Positions 35,694 to 45,690 are shown, counted from the first letter of the stretch. The stretch: 64,000 nt of DNA from Enterococcus canis NBRC 100695 (GCF_001544375.1 NZ_BCQJ01000004.1:62001-126000); one strand, 5' to 3'. Notes: generated from the sequence alone by a model not told the origin. Program-made: numbers and translations.

Positions 35694-36416
35694 TCAGTAC
35701 CAGCCACCGTTTACCGGTAGAGTAATACCTGTTATATAATTTGATTGTTCTGCTACTAAAAAGGCTACTGCAGCCGCGATTTCCTCTGGTTGACCCATAC
35801 GTCCAACCGGAATCTCTGCCTGTAATGACTCTACCTCTGCGTCTGTCCAATGGCGATTCATACTTGTTGCAACTGCCCCTGGTGCTACGACATTCACCGT
35901 AATCCCCAGACTGGCAACTTCTTGACTGTATGCTTTGGCAAAAGCTTCCTGACCGCCCTTCACGGCACTGTAGACCGTCTCCATACTGCTGCCCATCTGG
36001 CCATACACTGACCCAATAAAGACCACCCGACCGCAGCCGCTATGGCTGAGTTTAGTCTGCAGATCGCGGCAAAGCATGATTGGCAATTTCAAATGAATCT
36101 GCCATAATTCTTCCAGCATCGCACTAGTCATGTCACTTAACAATTGATAATGGGTAAAACCACTGGCAAAAATAACCGCATCCACTTGAAACAGCTGGTC
36201 ATAAAATGCTGGTAAGCCTGATTCGTCTAGCATATTCAAGGATACCATAAAAAAATCTTGTTGAGGATACCCATTTCGTAAGTCTTTGACTAATCTTACA
36301 ACTTTCTCGGCATGCTGGTAATAATGACAATAAAGTGACCAGCCATCTGCCGCCAATCTCCGGGCGATGGCTTGACCAATATCTCCGCTAGCCCCTAAAA
36401 TTAACGCATTTTTCAT
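35694..36416 (-). CDS. ymfI: EF-P 5-aminopentanol modification reductase YmfI (SDR family)
   Basis: A 240-residue short-chain dehydrogenase. The cofactor loop is NALILGASGDIGQAIA, and the catalytic set is visible as the serine in FIGSVYG, YSAVKGG (Tyr and Lys) and the FabG-like VNVVAPGAV. YmfI in Bacillus subtilis reduces the 5-aminopentanone group on elongation factor P to 5-aminopentanol. The context agrees: the two M16-like proteins yfmH and yfmF lie immediately upstream, and the gap to yfmH is 2 bases. An unrelated FabG-like reductase would be the alternative, but the neighbours favour this role. Confidence 0.88.
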   Translation of the reverse strand: MKNALILGASGDIGQAIARRLAADGWSLYCHYYQHAEKVVRLVKDLRNGYPQQDFFMVSLNMLDESGLPAFYDQLFQVDAVIFASGFTHYQLLSDMTSAMLEELWQIHLKLPIMLCRDLQTKLSHSGCGRVVFIGSVYGQMGSSMETVYSAVKGGQEAFAKAYSQEVASLGITVNVVAPGAVATSMNRHWTDAEVESLQAEIPVGRMGQPEEIAAAVAFLVAEQSNYITGITLPVNGGWY

Positions 36417-36418
36417 AA

Positions 36419-37702
36419 TTAGACCTTCGGCAACAAATAGAATGTGCTGAAATTCTCTGGTTGGATAAACTGCTCACCCGCCGCCTTCAAATCTGCTAGC
36501 GTTAACGACTGAATGATTTCCGGCAAATCAAACAAGGTGGCATCACCATACATGGACTGAGAAAATTGGTTGGCGATATACTCCAATGAGTTCAAGGATT
36601 GGAAATATTTTCCGAGACTGCGTTTCTTTAATAAATCCAAATTTTCGGGAGTAATTTCCGCATCCGTTTGCCAGTGACTCAAAATCGTCGTCAAACGTTC
36701 TGCCAGACGTTCAGGTTGATCGGAATCACCGCCAAAATCTGCAAAATGAAATTCACGATCCAGTGAAAACTCATAGCCAAAACTGTCATCTAAAAGGCCT
36801 TCATCATAGAGATCTAGATAATTCTGAGAAGTATCACCTAGTAACAGTTGCAGTAAGAGACTGATAGCTGTTTTAAACTTTAGTAACTGGCGACCTGTCG
36901 GAAGTTGCCCGGTCCCTTTGATGCCCACTAATACTTTAGGACGTGTCAAACTCATCCGTTCTTCCGAAACCGGTACAATCTTACCACCCTCAGGAAAGAA
37001 TCGTTGAATTGGTTGTGGCTTAGCAAATTCTTTTTGCTCTTGGTTTTCACGAATCAGTGCCATCATCGCTTCTGGTTCGAAGCGACCGACTAAAAACAAA
37101 TTCATATTGCTGGGATGATAAAACGTGTGGTAGCAGGTGTACAAATCTTCCGCTGTGATCTCAGCAATACTGGCAACAGTCCCCGCAATATCAATATGCA
37201 AAGGGTGTTCTGGATAAAGGTTTTGTAGCAGACCGAAAAAGAGCCGCCAATTTGGTTCATCTTGATACATTTGGATTTCCTGACCAATGATACCTTTTTC
37301 CTTTTCAACCGTTTCGGCTGTGAAATAAGGTGCCTGTACAAAATCTATCAAGGTCGCAACATTCTCAGCGACGTGGTCCGTAGAAGAAAAAAGATAGCTT
37401 GTCCGCGTAAAGCTAGTAAAGGCGTTGGCAGAGGCCCCCTGTTGACTGAACACTTGGAAGACATCGCCCGTTTCCTTCTCAAACATTTTATGTTCTAAAA
37501 AGTGCGCAATACCATCAGGAACAGTTACCGCAGCCTCCCCACTTAAAGGGACAAAGTGATTGTCAATTGAACCATAATTAGTCGTAAACAAGCCATAAGT
37601 TTTGTGATAATCCGGCTTAGGTAGTAAATGAACAGTCAAGCCATTAGCCAAAACCTCTGTATAGAGGGTTTCATTGATTTGTTGATACTCGTGTTTATGC
37701 AT
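36419..37702 (-). CDS. yfmH: EF-P modification-associated M16 peptidase-like protein YfmH
   Basis: A 427-residue M16-family protein. The inverted zinc motif HXXEH is present as HFLEHKMF around residue 68, with a downstream glutamate region (EKGIIGQEIQMYQ) as third ligand, so it looks catalytically competent. It probably pairs with YfmF as an active/inactive heterodimer, the usual M16B arrangement. Both are linked by synteny and name to the YmfI step of EF-P modification. It overlaps the yfmF end by 8 bases and is followed by ymfI after 2 bases. Confidence 0.88.
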   Translation of the reverse strand: MHKHEYQQINETLYTEVLANGLTVHLLPKPDYHKTYGLFTTNYGSIDNHFVPLSGEAAVTVPDGIAHFLEHKMFEKETGDVFQVFSQQGASANAFTSFTRTSYLFSSTDHVAENVATLIDFVQAPYFTAETVEKEKGIIGQEIQMYQDEPNWRLFFGLLQNLYPEHPLHIDIAGTVASIAEITAEDLYTCYHTFYHPSNMNLFLVGRFEPEAMMALIRENQEQKEFAKPQPIQRFFPEGGKIVPVSEERMSLTRPKVLVGIKGTGQLPTGRQLLKFKTAISLLLQLLLGDTSQNYLDLYDEGLLDDSFGYEFSLDREFHFADFGGDSDQPERLAERLTTILSHWQTDAEITPENLDLLKKRSLGKYFQSLNSLEYIANQFSQSMYGDATLFDLPEIIQSLTLADLKAAGEQFIQPENFSTFYLLPKV

Positions 37703-38960
37703 CTTGTTTTCCCTCCAAGAAATAAATTGCCTGTAAGTGAACCTCTTGCGCGACTTTTACAACATCTTGCTTCGTCACCGCTGCAAGACGGCCCGCCCAT
37801 TCCGCTGCTGTTAATTGCGTGTGGGGTAAGAGGTCGTTTAAATAGGCTTTTTCCAAGGTATTAGGGGCGCTATCCTCACCTAACAAGTATTGGTTCAATA
37901 GCATCGCTTTTGTTTGTTCAAATTCCAAATCAGTAATTTTTCCTAAGCGAATCTGTTCCAATTCTTGCGCAATCAAATGTAGAACTTTATTGCGATTTTT
38001 GCCGTCAATTCCTGTTTGGACTAACAGCAACCCGCGGAAGGTATCGGCACTGCTAGAAGCATAGTAGGCCATACTTTCCTTCTCCCGCACATTCATAAAC
38101 AGCTTAGAATGGGCAAAGCCACCAAATAAGCCATTAAAAACTTGCAAAGCAAAATATTCTGGCGTGCCGTAATAAATATCGGTCGTATACGCTAAATCCA
38201 ACTTCGACTGCGTGGTATCTTGGCGTTCCGCTGCTTCACGAATGATATTTCTTACAGGCGCATCATAGAAAATCGTTTCTTCTCGGCGCGGACGTGGTGT
38301 AAAAGGTAATTTTTCGAAAGCTTTTTGAACTTCCTCGGTAGTAACGTCGCCAATCACTAAGATATCGACTTGATCTTCAGCCATCATTTGTTGATAATAA
38401 GCACCTAGTGTCGCAGGCGTTTCTTGTGCTAGCAATTCCGGTGTTCCGAAGCTAGGAATCTGTTGCGTAGGCTCATCTGCAAAATATAATTCTTGAAGCT
38501 TTAATAATGCATATGTTTGCTTGTCCTCAGAAAGGCTTTCTAAATAGGCGCGTAAGTTATCCTTTTCCCGTTGAAAGGTCTTTTCGTCAAACACACCGGC
38601 CGTCATATTAGGCGCAAATAGCACTTTCCCTAAAAAGGTCACGGCTTGTTCTAGCAGTGTTGGCTCTGAAACATACGAGCCATTGGTAATGTTCATGGTC
38701 GCACTAAACCAGTGTTGTGTACCTTTTTTATTAATGCCAATGCCAAAATTAGCACCATATAGGTCTGCTAATGCTGCACTCAGCTCGGTTTGCGTCGGAT
38801 AATCTCGACTGTTAGTTTCCATTAAATTTGCTAATAAAGTCCGTTTGGTGACCGTTTTTTCATCTAATGGTGCCCGAAAACGGACCATCATACGGATCGT
38901 TTTGTATTTCGTTGTGGGCAGGACATGCAGTTGCACGCCTTCCTGTAATTGAATCGTCAT
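37695..38960 (-). CDS. yfmF: EF-P modification-associated M16-like protein YfmF
   Basis: A 421-residue M16-family relative lacking the HXXEH metal motif: the corresponding region reads RTLLANLMETNSRDYPTQTEL. It is therefore expected to be the non-catalytic partner of YfmH. The start ATG at 38960 has GGAGGGAG 5 bases upstream; a longer frame to 39029 has no ribosome site. It is the first gene of the operon yfmF-yfmH-ymfI-rodZ-pgsA, transcribed divergently from mscL. No direct enzymatic role can be read from sequence. Confidence 0.88.
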   Translation of the reverse strand: MTIQLQEGVQLHVLPTTKYKTIRMMVRFRAPLDEKTVTKRTLLANLMETNSRDYPTQTELSAALADLYGANFGIGINKKGTQHWFSATMNITNGSYVSEPTLLEQAVTFLGKVLFAPNMTAGVFDEKTFQREKDNLRAYLESLSEDKQTYALLKLQELYFADEPTQQIPSFGTPELLAQETPATLGAYYQQMMAEDQVDILVIGDVTTEEVQKAFEKLPFTPRPRREETIFYDAPVRNIIREAAERQDTTQSKLDLAYTTDIYYGTPEYFALQVFNGLFGGFAHSKLFMNVREKESMAYYASSSADTFRGLLLVQTGIDGKNRNKVLHLIAQELEQIRLGKITDLEFEQTKAMLLNQYLLGEDSAPNTLEKAYLNDLLPHTQLTAAEWAGRLAAVTKQDVVKVAQEVHLQAIYFLEGKQDA

Positions 38961-39122
38961 AGCTCTCCCTCCAAAAATGGTTGCGTCTGTCCAATTATAC
39001 CATAGGGACTGGTGGAAACCGGCTTGCAAAACCTTCCTTCACAAGTGAATCATTTCCCCTGAAAACAATTTTTCGCTATACTTGAATTGTTAATAGAAAA
39101 GTTTATACGAGGAGCGAGAGCA

Positions 39123-39563
39123 ATGATCAAAGAATTTAAAGAATTTATGATGCGTGGCAACGTGTTAGATATGGCGGTGGGGGTTGTTATTGGGAGTGCC
39201 TTTACTGCAATTGTTACGAATGTCGTCGCAGGATTGATTACACCGTTGATCAACTTAGTGTTTGTGGCGATCACTAATGATCCAAAAGCGTTGGATGAAA
39301 TGGCAGAGATGACTGTCAAAATCAAAGGTGTCCCTTTCAATTACGGCTCTGTTATTAGTGCCTTAATCACCTTTATCATTACTGCTTTTGTATTATTCAT
39401 GATTGTCAAATTTGCCAATAAAGCCAAAGACATGCGGGCAAAAGAAGAACCTGCCGAAGAGGAAGCACCTGCACCAACTGCTGAAGATTACTTAAAAGAA
39501 ATCCGCGATCTTTTGGCAGCCCAAAAGGATGAAACCACCACTGATCCTACTGAAACAAAATAG
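39123..39563 (+). CDS. mscL: Large-conductance mechanosensitive channel
   Basis: A 146-residue homopentameric membrane channel that opens on sudden osmotic down-shock. The N-terminal helix and pore helix (FMMRGNVLDMAVGVVIGSAFTAIV) carry the conserved GXXXG-like packing and the FK...RGN start. The second helix is ALITFIITAFVLFMIVKF. The C-terminal cytoplasmic helix (YLKEIRDLLA) follows an acidic Glu/Ala/Pro-rich linker. GAGGAGCGAG lies upstream of the ATG at 39123. It is monocistronic between its own leader and the bidirectional terminator at 39566. Confidence 0.96.
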   Translation: MIKEFKEFMMRGNVLDMAVGVVIGSAFTAIVTNVVAGLITPLINLVFVAITNDPKALDEMAEMTVKIKGVPFNYGSVISALITFIITAFVLFMIVKFANKAKDMRAKEEPAEEEAPAPTAEDYLKEIRDLLAAQKDETTTDPTETK

Positions 39564-39565
39564 CT

Positions 39566-39612
39566 AAAACGACTAAGACGCCGCTAGTAAGTGGCATCTT
39601 AGTCGTTTTTTT
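39566..39612. terminator. Bidirectional terminator after mscL
   Basis: AAAACGACTAAGA pairs perfectly with TCTTAGTCGTTTT, extended by a GCC/GGC inner stem, with a T7 tract on the plus strand. Confidence 0.88.
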
Positions 39613-40675
39613 GTGCCTTGAGCCAGCCCGCGAGATCCATTCGCAAAATCCGATCTACGGTCGTAAATTCAAAGCCTTTATATGGTGTGGCAGCTGATTC
39701 GAAGATTAGTAGCAGATCATCCCCCTCCACACTGATTTGTTCCAAATGCGCTGGTAATCGTAAAACATGGGCCGCATTGCGGGCACTAAAATTATCTTTT
39801 TCATAAATATTGTCATAGACTAATAGCTTCGAGCGATTGTAAGGTCCATAAGACTGTGATAACAGTAATTTATCTTGATAAAAAGCCAAGCCCTGGATGC
39901 GTCGTTCAATCTGCACTTGTCCAATCGGCGAGTCAGCAGAGTCTAAAGTCAATTTGCGGGCAGAGTCCCCTTGAAGATCACCATTTTTCAGTTCGTATTG
40001 TAAAATGATCCCTTCACTTTTCAAACTAAAATAGCCTACAAACAGACTGCCTTCATAATAAGTCAACATGGAGGCTCGCGGAATATCATGAAGCTGCCTG
40101 CGCAATGTTACTTTCACTGGTTGATCGCCTTGATACGCTTCAATAGTCTGCAAGTCTAAGGCCAGTAGCTCGGCCTTTTGCTTACGGCGCCCCGTAATCC
40201 AGAGACGTTGCTGTTGAGGATCATAGGCGAGGCCCCCTACATGGGGTTTTCCAGGTAAAATAATCGTTTTAAGATAGGTGCCCGTGGTCTTTTCTAAGAC
40301 ATACAACACAGAATTATGCTGATGATGGTGACAGTAGCTACTGACAATCACATAATCTTCTGTTGCGACAACGCCTTGGGGGGTCATTTCTGTACACATA
40401 GCTACCGCACCTGAAGCCAAGGTTTTCGTTGCTAGGAGCCCCGGTAAAACGGTCATACTAGGCAACGGCCCCTTCACTAATTGTTGGGTAACTTCCTGAT
40501 AAGGTCGCAGCTCGGCTAACTGATCTGCGTCTTGTGCAAAAATAGCCGGATTCATATTAGTCGCATTCAGAGTCGTTTCGGGTTCTGTATGGTAGCGTTT
40601 GGCGATACGGCCACTTAGAAGAAAAGCAGTAAAGCATAAGCCTAAGACTCCGCCAATCAACCATTGTTTTTTCAT
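39599..40675 (-). CDS. Secreted or membrane-tethered beta-propeller-like protein, function unknown
   Basis: I do not recognise a named family. The 358-residue chain starts with a signal or anchor segment (KKQWLIGGVLGLCFTAFLL). The remaining 330 residues show a repeating pattern of short beta strands ending in LYVLE, LWITG, LFVGY and LLLSQSYG, typical of a propeller with six or seven blades. HVGGLAYD around residue 146 and SYCHHHQH nearby hint at a metal or ligand site. AAAGGAGGTG precedes the ATG. It follows the Mga-family regulator by 30 bases and is likely co-expressed with it. A role as a surface sensor or binding protein is a guess. Confidence 0.72.
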   Translation of the reverse strand: MKKQWLIGGVLGLCFTAFLLSGRIAKRYHTEPETTLNATNMNPAIFAQDADQLAELRPYQEVTQQLVKGPLPSMTVLPGLLATKTLASGAVAMCTEMTPQGVVATEDYVIVSSYCHHHQHNSVLYVLEKTTGTYLKTIILPGKPHVGGLAYDPQQQRLWITGRRKQKAELLALDLQTIEAYQGDQPVKVTLRRQLHDIPRASMLTYYEGSLFVGYFSLKSEGIILQYELKNGDLQGDSARKLTLDSADSPIGQVQIERRIQGLAFYQDKLLLSQSYGPYNRSKLLVYDNIYEKDNFSARNAAHVLRLPAHLEQISVEGDDLLLIFESAATPYKGFEFTTVDRILRMDLAGWLKAQKND

Positions 40676-40705
40676 ACCTTATCACCTCCTTTTACATCCT
40701 GACTG

Positions 40706-42160
40706 CTAATTTTTGTGATTAGACAGGTGATTCACCAACTGCTGCAGCTTGGCAATAGTAGCTGGGGACAGTGCTGGATCGATCACCAAAGTCGGTACAC
40801 CCAAATCGGTATCTGGTCCGGTTGTGATGACGGCATCAATTACCAATTGACTTAGGTCACTTTCCTGATAGTGACTTTGAATAAGCAGCTGATAACGTCC
40901 ATAGATCAACCGTTGAATCTGTTCCAATAAAAAGAATTCAACGGTGGGCGTCAAATCAGAAACTAACAAGATTTGACTACTAGTTTGCTGTTTCAGGCGT
41001 AATAACACCTCACTAGTTCCCGATAACAAAAGATAGGTGTACAGCTCACCAAAATCTGGATGCCAGCCACTATCAGCTAAAAATGCGGCAATCATCTGAT
41101 AGGTACCAGTAACAGCTTGTAAGTCCATCTGGGCGACTACCGATAAAAAATCTTGTCGTGGCCGCCGTAAAACATCCAACGGTGGACAAGCAGCCGGATA
41201 TAAAAAACTAGCATTTTGCAACAAAACAGTCAGCCGCTCTCGCTCTGTCCCTGAAAGCGGCGTCTGTAACAACTGATCAAAACAATCAATTAATTGCCTG
41301 TGCCATTGAAAGCGACGATGATAAATAGGATCCGTAAGGGCCTGTTCCAAATGGTCCGCACTAAAGATCAATTCATCATGATAATGGAGCCATAAGGCAT
41401 CTTGTGCCTTACGTTCCGATAATTTCAAACCTAGCCGCGCCTGTAGCGCCTGTGAACAATTTGTCCAAGTTTTGCCTTCAGGCAGTTGGAAAGTTCGGCG
41501 CTTAGGAGCGATCCGATGACCGCGTTTGATGCGCCACATACTAATGACAAAAGATAGGCGAGCCCGTTCCACAAAAATCCGCTGATAACGAAAACCGTTT
41601 TGTTCTAAAAATTGATCAACAAACAGGGTGATATCTCGCGCTTCCAGTTCACTAAATAGATGCGACAGACCTAACTGACGTTCTTGAAAATAGCGATAAT
41701 ACAAATGGCGGATGACCGGCTCACTCCCTCCCAATCGCAGCGGGCGGTAATGCAGCTGAATCATCAATTTTTGCAATTCTTGTTCTACCCGTTTCAATGC
41801 TCGTTGTGTTTTGGAAAAGCTCAAAAAGAGTTGTTTAGCTAATTCTGCAATATTCTCGCAATGCTCATATAACAGCACTTCTAAGATTTGACATTCGGGT
41901 GACTGCGCTAATGCCCAACGATATACTTGACCAAAATCCGTCTGTTCAGCTAACTTCAAATGATAAAACCCTTTGTGTTTTTCAATTGCAAAGGCTGGCA
42001 ACTCCTGTGCGATAAAACGTATGTCATTCAGCAGGACTGGCAGTGAACAATCTAATTCCGCCATCAACTCCTCACTGGTGCGTTCGCCTTTTGTATGTAG
42101 CGCCTCTAACAGCATCAATTGCCGTTTCAATGTATTCCCCAACAATGCCCGTAGGTCCAT
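40706..42160 (-). CDS. Mga-family transcription regulator
   Basis: A 484-residue regulator. An N-terminal winged helix (residues 15-65, SEELMAELDCSLPVLLNDIRF) is followed by a second Mga helix-turn-helix (ELAKQLFLSFSKTQRALKRV at about 105-125), central helical PRD-like regions, and a C-terminal alpha/beta piece (VIDAVITTGPDTDLGVPTLVI) resembling an EIIB-like fold. This is the AtxA/Mga layout, where PTS phosphorylation tunes DNA binding. The ATG at 42160 has AGAGGAGG upstream; a longer frame lacks such a site. The next gene, a secreted propeller-like protein, starts 30 bases after its stop and is the obvious candidate target or partner. Confidence 0.85.
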   Translation of the reverse strand: MDLRALLGNTLKRQLMLLEALHTKGERTSEELMAELDCSLPVLLNDIRFIAQELPAFAIEKHKGFYHLKLAEQTDFGQVYRWALAQSPECQILEVLLYEHCENIAELAKQLFLSFSKTQRALKRVEQELQKLMIQLHYRPLRLGGSEPVIRHLYYRYFQERQLGLSHLFSELEARDITLFVDQFLEQNGFRYQRIFVERARLSFVISMWRIKRGHRIAPKRRTFQLPEGKTWTNCSQALQARLGLKLSERKAQDALWLHYHDELIFSADHLEQALTDPIYHRRFQWHRQLIDCFDQLLQTPLSGTERERLTVLLQNASFLYPAACPPLDVLRRPRQDFLSVVAQMDLQAVTGTYQMIAAFLADSGWHPDFGELYTYLLLSGTSEVLLRLKQQTSSQILLVSDLTPTVEFFLLEQIQRLIYGRYQLLIQSHYQESDLSQLVIDAVITTGPDTDLGVPTLVIDPALSPATIAKLQQLVNHLSNHKN

Positions 42161-42230
42161 GGTGCCTCCTCTTGCCCTTTTTTCAACTGTAACAAAAAAG
42201 GCGCCAACTGTGAAGAAAAACGACAAGTGC

Positions 42231-42270
42231 AAAAAAAGACTAGCACATAACTCAAAAAGTTATGTGCTAG
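42231..42270 (-). terminator. Terminator of prs
   Basis: A perfect 13-bp stem (CTAGCACATAACT and its complement) is followed after three bases by TTTTTTT on the minus strand. Confidence 0.85.
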
Positions 42271-42284
42271 CCTCTTCTTAGATT

Positions 42285-43256
42285 TTAATGATGTTTTGTT
42301 TCAAATAAAGGACTTACTGGTTTATTTTCGTGGATCCGTTTGATGGCATCGCCAATCAATGCGCCCACACTTACTTCGTCAATCTTATCGATTTTACGGT
42401 CATCAGACAAGTAGATTGAATCTGTTACAACTAAGCGTTCAATCGCAGAGTCTTGGATACGTTGCAACGCTGGACCAGAAAGGACTGGATGTGTACAAGA
42501 AGCATAAACTTCTGTCGCGCCAGCTTCTTTTAACGCATTTGCCGCCAAAGTGATGGTGCCGGCTGTATCGATCATGTCATCGATCAAGACACATTTTTTC
42601 CCTTTGACTTCCCCAATAATGTTCATGACTTCTGCCACGTTTGCCCGTGGACGACGTTTGTCAATGATAGCAATTGGTGATTTTAAATATTCTGCTAATT
42701 TACGTGCACGTGTCACACCACCATGGTCAGGTGAAACGACTACGACGTCATCCCCTTGGATATCACGGTCCATAAAGTAATCCGCAATCAGTGGAGCCCC
42801 CATCAAGTGGTCGACAGGAATATCGAAAAAGCCTTGGATCTGAACGGCATGCAAATCTAGTGTCAATAAGCGTGTTGCACCGGCCGTTTGTAACATATTT
42901 GCGACTAATTTAGCCGTGATTGGTTCCCGCGCGCGAGCTTTGCGGTCTTGACGAGCATAGCCGTAATAAGGCATCACAACATTGATCGTTTTAGCGCTAG
43001 CACGTTTCAGGGCATCAATCATAATCAAAAGTTCCATCAAGTTGTCATTGACTGGGCTGCTAGTAGATTGAATCAGGTACACATGTGATCCACGGATACT
43101 TTCTTCGATGTTGATTTGGATCTCGCCGTCACTGAACTGGGTAACAGATGAACGACCTAGTTCAACGCCCACGGCATCGGCGATTTTTTGCGCCAAAGGA
43201 CGATTCGAGTTCAACGAAAAGATTTTTAATCTGGGATCAAAGTAATGTTTAGACAT
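42285..43256 (-). CDS. prs: Ribose-phosphate pyrophosphokinase
   Basis: A 323-residue PRPP synthase that makes the shared precursor of purines, pyrimidines, histidine and tryptophan. The signatures are clear: [16 protein letters not shown], the ATP/metal region [19 protein letters not shown], the [17 protein letters not shown] motif and the PRPP loop [13 protein letters not shown]. It is transcribed with glmU just upstream, as in Bacillus, and ends at a strong terminator. One PurBox-like half site (CGAACAAT, minus strand, 43274-43281) lies about 20 bases before the start, but its partner is missing. Confidence 0.97.
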   Translation of the reverse strand: MSKHYFDPRLKIFSLNSNRPLAQKIADAVGVELGRSSVTQFSDGEIQINIEESIRGSHVYLIQSTSSPVNDNLMELLIMIDALKRASAKTINVVMPYYGYARQDRKARAREPITAKLVANMLQTAGATRLLTLDLHAVQIQGFFDIPVDHLMGAPLIADYFMDRDIQGDDVVVVSPDHGGVTRARKLAEYLKSPIAIIDKRRPRANVAEVMNIIGEVKGKKCVLIDDMIDTAGTITLAANALKEAGATEVYASCTHPVLSGPALQRIQDSAIERLVVTDSIYLSDDRKIDKIDEVSVGALIGDAIKRIHENKPVSPLFETKHH

Positions 43257-43343
43257 GGAGACCTCCGCTTTCTATTGTTCGTACACGTACTTCCTTGTAA
43301 ATAGTAGTCATTTTTCACAGAAAAATCAAGTGTTTTCCAATAC

Positions 43344-44714
43344 TTACTGGTGATAAGGTAATTTTTTTGCGTAGTCTGCTTTGTTTTCTTGCCGTGCTCT
43401 GGCGATAGCTAAGGCTTCCGCCGGCACATCTTTGGTAATCGTAGAACCAGCCGCGATGAAACTATCTGCTCCAATTTCAAGCGGTGCCACTAGATTCGCA
43501 TTACAGCCGATAAAAGTGCGATCGCCCACATTCGTGTGGTGCTTATTTTTGCCATCATAATTCACAAAGACCGTCCCACAACCAACATTGATATCTTCCC
43601 CTAAAGTTGCATCGCCAATGTAAGTCAAGTGGCCTACTTTAGTTCCCGTTCCCAACTGGGCATTTTTAACTTCAACAAAATTCCCGACATGGACCTGACT
43701 TGCTAATTCCGAATTTGGACGCAAGTGTGCCATTGGTCCCACATCAGCTTGACTATGCACGATACTTTGCTCCACCACAGAAGAAGTGATGGTCACCGCA
43801 TCTTCAATGACACTATCCACAATCTCACTATTAGCCCCAATAAAACAATCGGCACCAATTACGGTTTTTCCTTTCAAGTGTACGCCTGCTTCAATAATCG
43901 TATCAGAACCAATCACCACACCAGCATCGATATACGTTGCGGCAGGATTTTCAAAGGTCACTCCATTGCGCATATGTTCCGTATTGATACGTTGACGCAT
44001 CAAGCGGTTGGCTTCTGCTAGCGCTACCCGATCGTTCACACCCAAAGATTCATTGAAGTCTTCAGACTTGAAGGCCGCTACCGTTTTGCCATCGTTTTTC
44101 AAAATTTCAATAATATCCGTTAAATAATACTCGCCCTGCGCATTATCGGTCCCAACTTTTTCCAAAGCCGCAAAAAGCGCTTCGTTATCAAAACAGTAAG
44201 TTCCGGTATTGATTTCAGTCACCCGCGCTTCTTCCGGAGTAGCGTCTTTTTGCTCGACGATTTTCTCAACGATACCAACATGGTCGCGTAAAATCCGGCC
44301 ATAACCAGTAGGGTCAGCCGCTGTAGCCGTTAAGATCGTCGCGCTCGCTTGCTTGCCTTGATGATAATCAAATAAGTCTTCCAATGTTTCTGCTGTTAGT
44401 AGGGGGGTATCGCCACTAATCACTAAGGTGGTGCCTTTTTTACCAGCTAAAAATTCTTTCGCCTGTAAAACAGCGTGTCCTGTCCCTAATTGTTCCGCTT
44501 GCAAAGCATATTGGCTACGCTCACCTAACTGCGCTTTGACTGACTCAGCCCCATGACCTACGATGGTCACGACTTCGGCAGGATCCGTTTTTAAAACTTG
44601 CTCCAGAATCAATTCCACCATTGGTTTACCTGCTACTTTATGTAATACTTTGTACAATTTTGATTTCATACGGGTGCCCTTGCCCGCTGCTAAAATGATC
44701 GCGTATCGTGCCAC
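43344..44714 (-). CDS. glmU: Bifunctional UDP-N-acetylglucosamine pyrophosphorylase / glucosamine-1-phosphate acetyltransferase
   Basis: A 456-residue enzyme that makes UDP-GlcNAc for cell-wall synthesis. The N-terminal nucleotidyltransferase carries [11 protein letters not shown] and the GDTPLLT motif. The C-terminal half is a left-handed beta helix with hexapeptide repeats (for example [18 protein letters not shown]) ending in the acetyltransferase active site. The start is GTG at 44714 with AAGGAG 8 bases upstream, giving [13 protein letters not shown]; an upstream ATG-led frame lacks a good site. It lies between purR and prs, the conserved order in this lineage. Confidence 0.96.
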   Translation of the reverse strand: MARYAIILAAGKGTRMKSKLYKVLHKVAGKPMVELILEQVLKTDPAEVVTIVGHGAESVKAQLGERSQYALQAEQLGTGHAVLQAKEFLAGKKGTTLVISGDTPLLTAETLEDLFDYHQGKQASATILTATAADPTGYGRILRDHVGIVEKIVEQKDATPEEARVTEINTGTYCFDNEALFAALEKVGTDNAQGEYYLTDIIEILKNDGKTVAAFKSEDFNESLGVNDRVALAEANRLMRQRINTEHMRNGVTFENPAATYIDAGVVIGSDTIIEAGVHLKGKTVIGADCFIGANSEIVDSVIEDAVTITSSVVEQSIVHSQADVGPMAHLRPNSELASQVHVGNFVEVKNAQLGTGTKVGHLTYIGDATLGEDINVGCGTVFVNYDGKNKHHTNVGDRTFIGCNANLVAPLEIGADSFIAAGSTITKDVPAEALAIARARQENKADYAKKLPYHQ

Positions 44715-44809
44715 TAAGTCCACTCCTTCAAATTTATCTTTCGCCTTCAAGTGTAGCCTACTCCCTGTAATTATTCAAGAAGTCCCGACTCAAAGGATAA
44801 TTGGTCTAG

Positions 44810-44865
44810 GTCTTATAAAATACGCCGCTCACCCAATTGTTAGCAACTAACATGGGCGGGCGGCG
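44810..44865 (-). terminator. Terminator of purR
   Basis: A long imperfect hairpin (CGCCG...GCCCATGTTAG with CTAACA.TTGGGT...CGGCG; 44823-44865) lies directly after purR and is followed by TATTTTAT on the minus strand. Confidence 0.7.
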
Positions 44866-44874
44866 AGCTTACTT

Positions 44875-45690
44875 TTATTGGAAGTAATTTCCAGGTACCA
44901 CATTGATGGTTTTAGTCCGCGTATCGACATCTTGGACGAACAATAGTGACGTATAATCATCAATTGCCCGAACTCCGTTAAATTTAGATTCCGCAAAGAC
45001 TGTGATGCCAACTAATTCTGCTTCAAACTCTTCAATGAGGCTCTTCATACCATTAACGGTACCGCCGCCTTTCATGAAATCATCCACGACTAATACCCGT
45101 GAACCGCGTTTCAAACTGCGTTTAGATAATTCCATTTTTTCGATTCGTTCTGAAGAACCGGAAACATAATTAACACTAACCGTGGACCCTTCCGTGATTT
45201 TTGAATCACGACGGACAATCACAAACGGCACATTCAAATAATAAGAAACTGCTTGGGCGATAGGTACCCCTTTTGTTGCCACCGTCATAACGGCATCCAC
45301 TTTTTGGTCCAAATATTTGCTAGCGATGATGCGACCTACCTTGCGTAGCAATTCTGGTTGACCTAATAAATCAGAGAGATAAACATAGCCTCCTGGCAAC
45401 AGGCGGTCTTGCTCCGATAAGCGGTCACAAAGTTCTAAGATATATTCCTTGGCATCGCCATAGGGAATCTCAGGAATAAATTGCACCCCACCAGCGGCAC
45501 CTGGAATAGTTTCCAGATTACCAGTACCTCTTTCTTTAAAGGTTTTTTTTATGATAGCCAAATCTTCACTGATAGAAGATTTCGCTGAACTATAACGTTC
45601 TGCAAAAAAAGTCAATGAGACGAGCGTATGAGGGTGATCCAATAAATATTGCGTCATATCGATCAAACGTTCACTTCGACGTACTTTCAC
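44875..45690 (-). CDS. purR: Pur operon repressor PurR
   Basis: A 271-residue regulator of purine synthesis genes. An N-terminal winged helix (VRRSERLIDMTQYLLDHPHT) is followed by a phosphoribosyltransferase-fold domain in which the PRPP-binding loop VLVVDDFMKGGGTVNG is retained, as in Bacillus PurR, which is released from DNA by PRPP. I use the GTG at 45690, giving MKVRRSERL as in relatives; the GTG at 45699 would sit on the AAAGGAAG ribosome site. A TATAAT -10 lies at 45723-45728. It is followed by glmU and prs, so the PRPP sensor sits beside the PRPP synthase. Confidence 0.94.
   Translation of the reverse strand: MKVRRSERLIDMTQYLLDHPHTLVSLTFFAERYSSAKSSISEDLAIIKKTFKERGTGNLETIPGAAGGVQFIPEIPYGDAKEYILELCDRLSEQDRLLPGGYVYLSDLLGQPELLRKVGRIIASKYLDQKVDAVMTVATKGVPIAQAVSYYLNVPFVIVRRDSKITEGSTVSVNYVSGSSERIEKMELSKRSLKRGSRVLVVDDFMKGGGTVNGMKSLIEEFEAELVGITVFAESKFNGVRAIDDYTSLLFVQDVDTRTKTINVVPGNYFQ

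Noticed and set aside
43274-43281. PurBox-like CGAACAAT upstream of prs
   Set aside because: Only one half site is present without the second box at the usual spacing; it is too weak to call a PurR operator.
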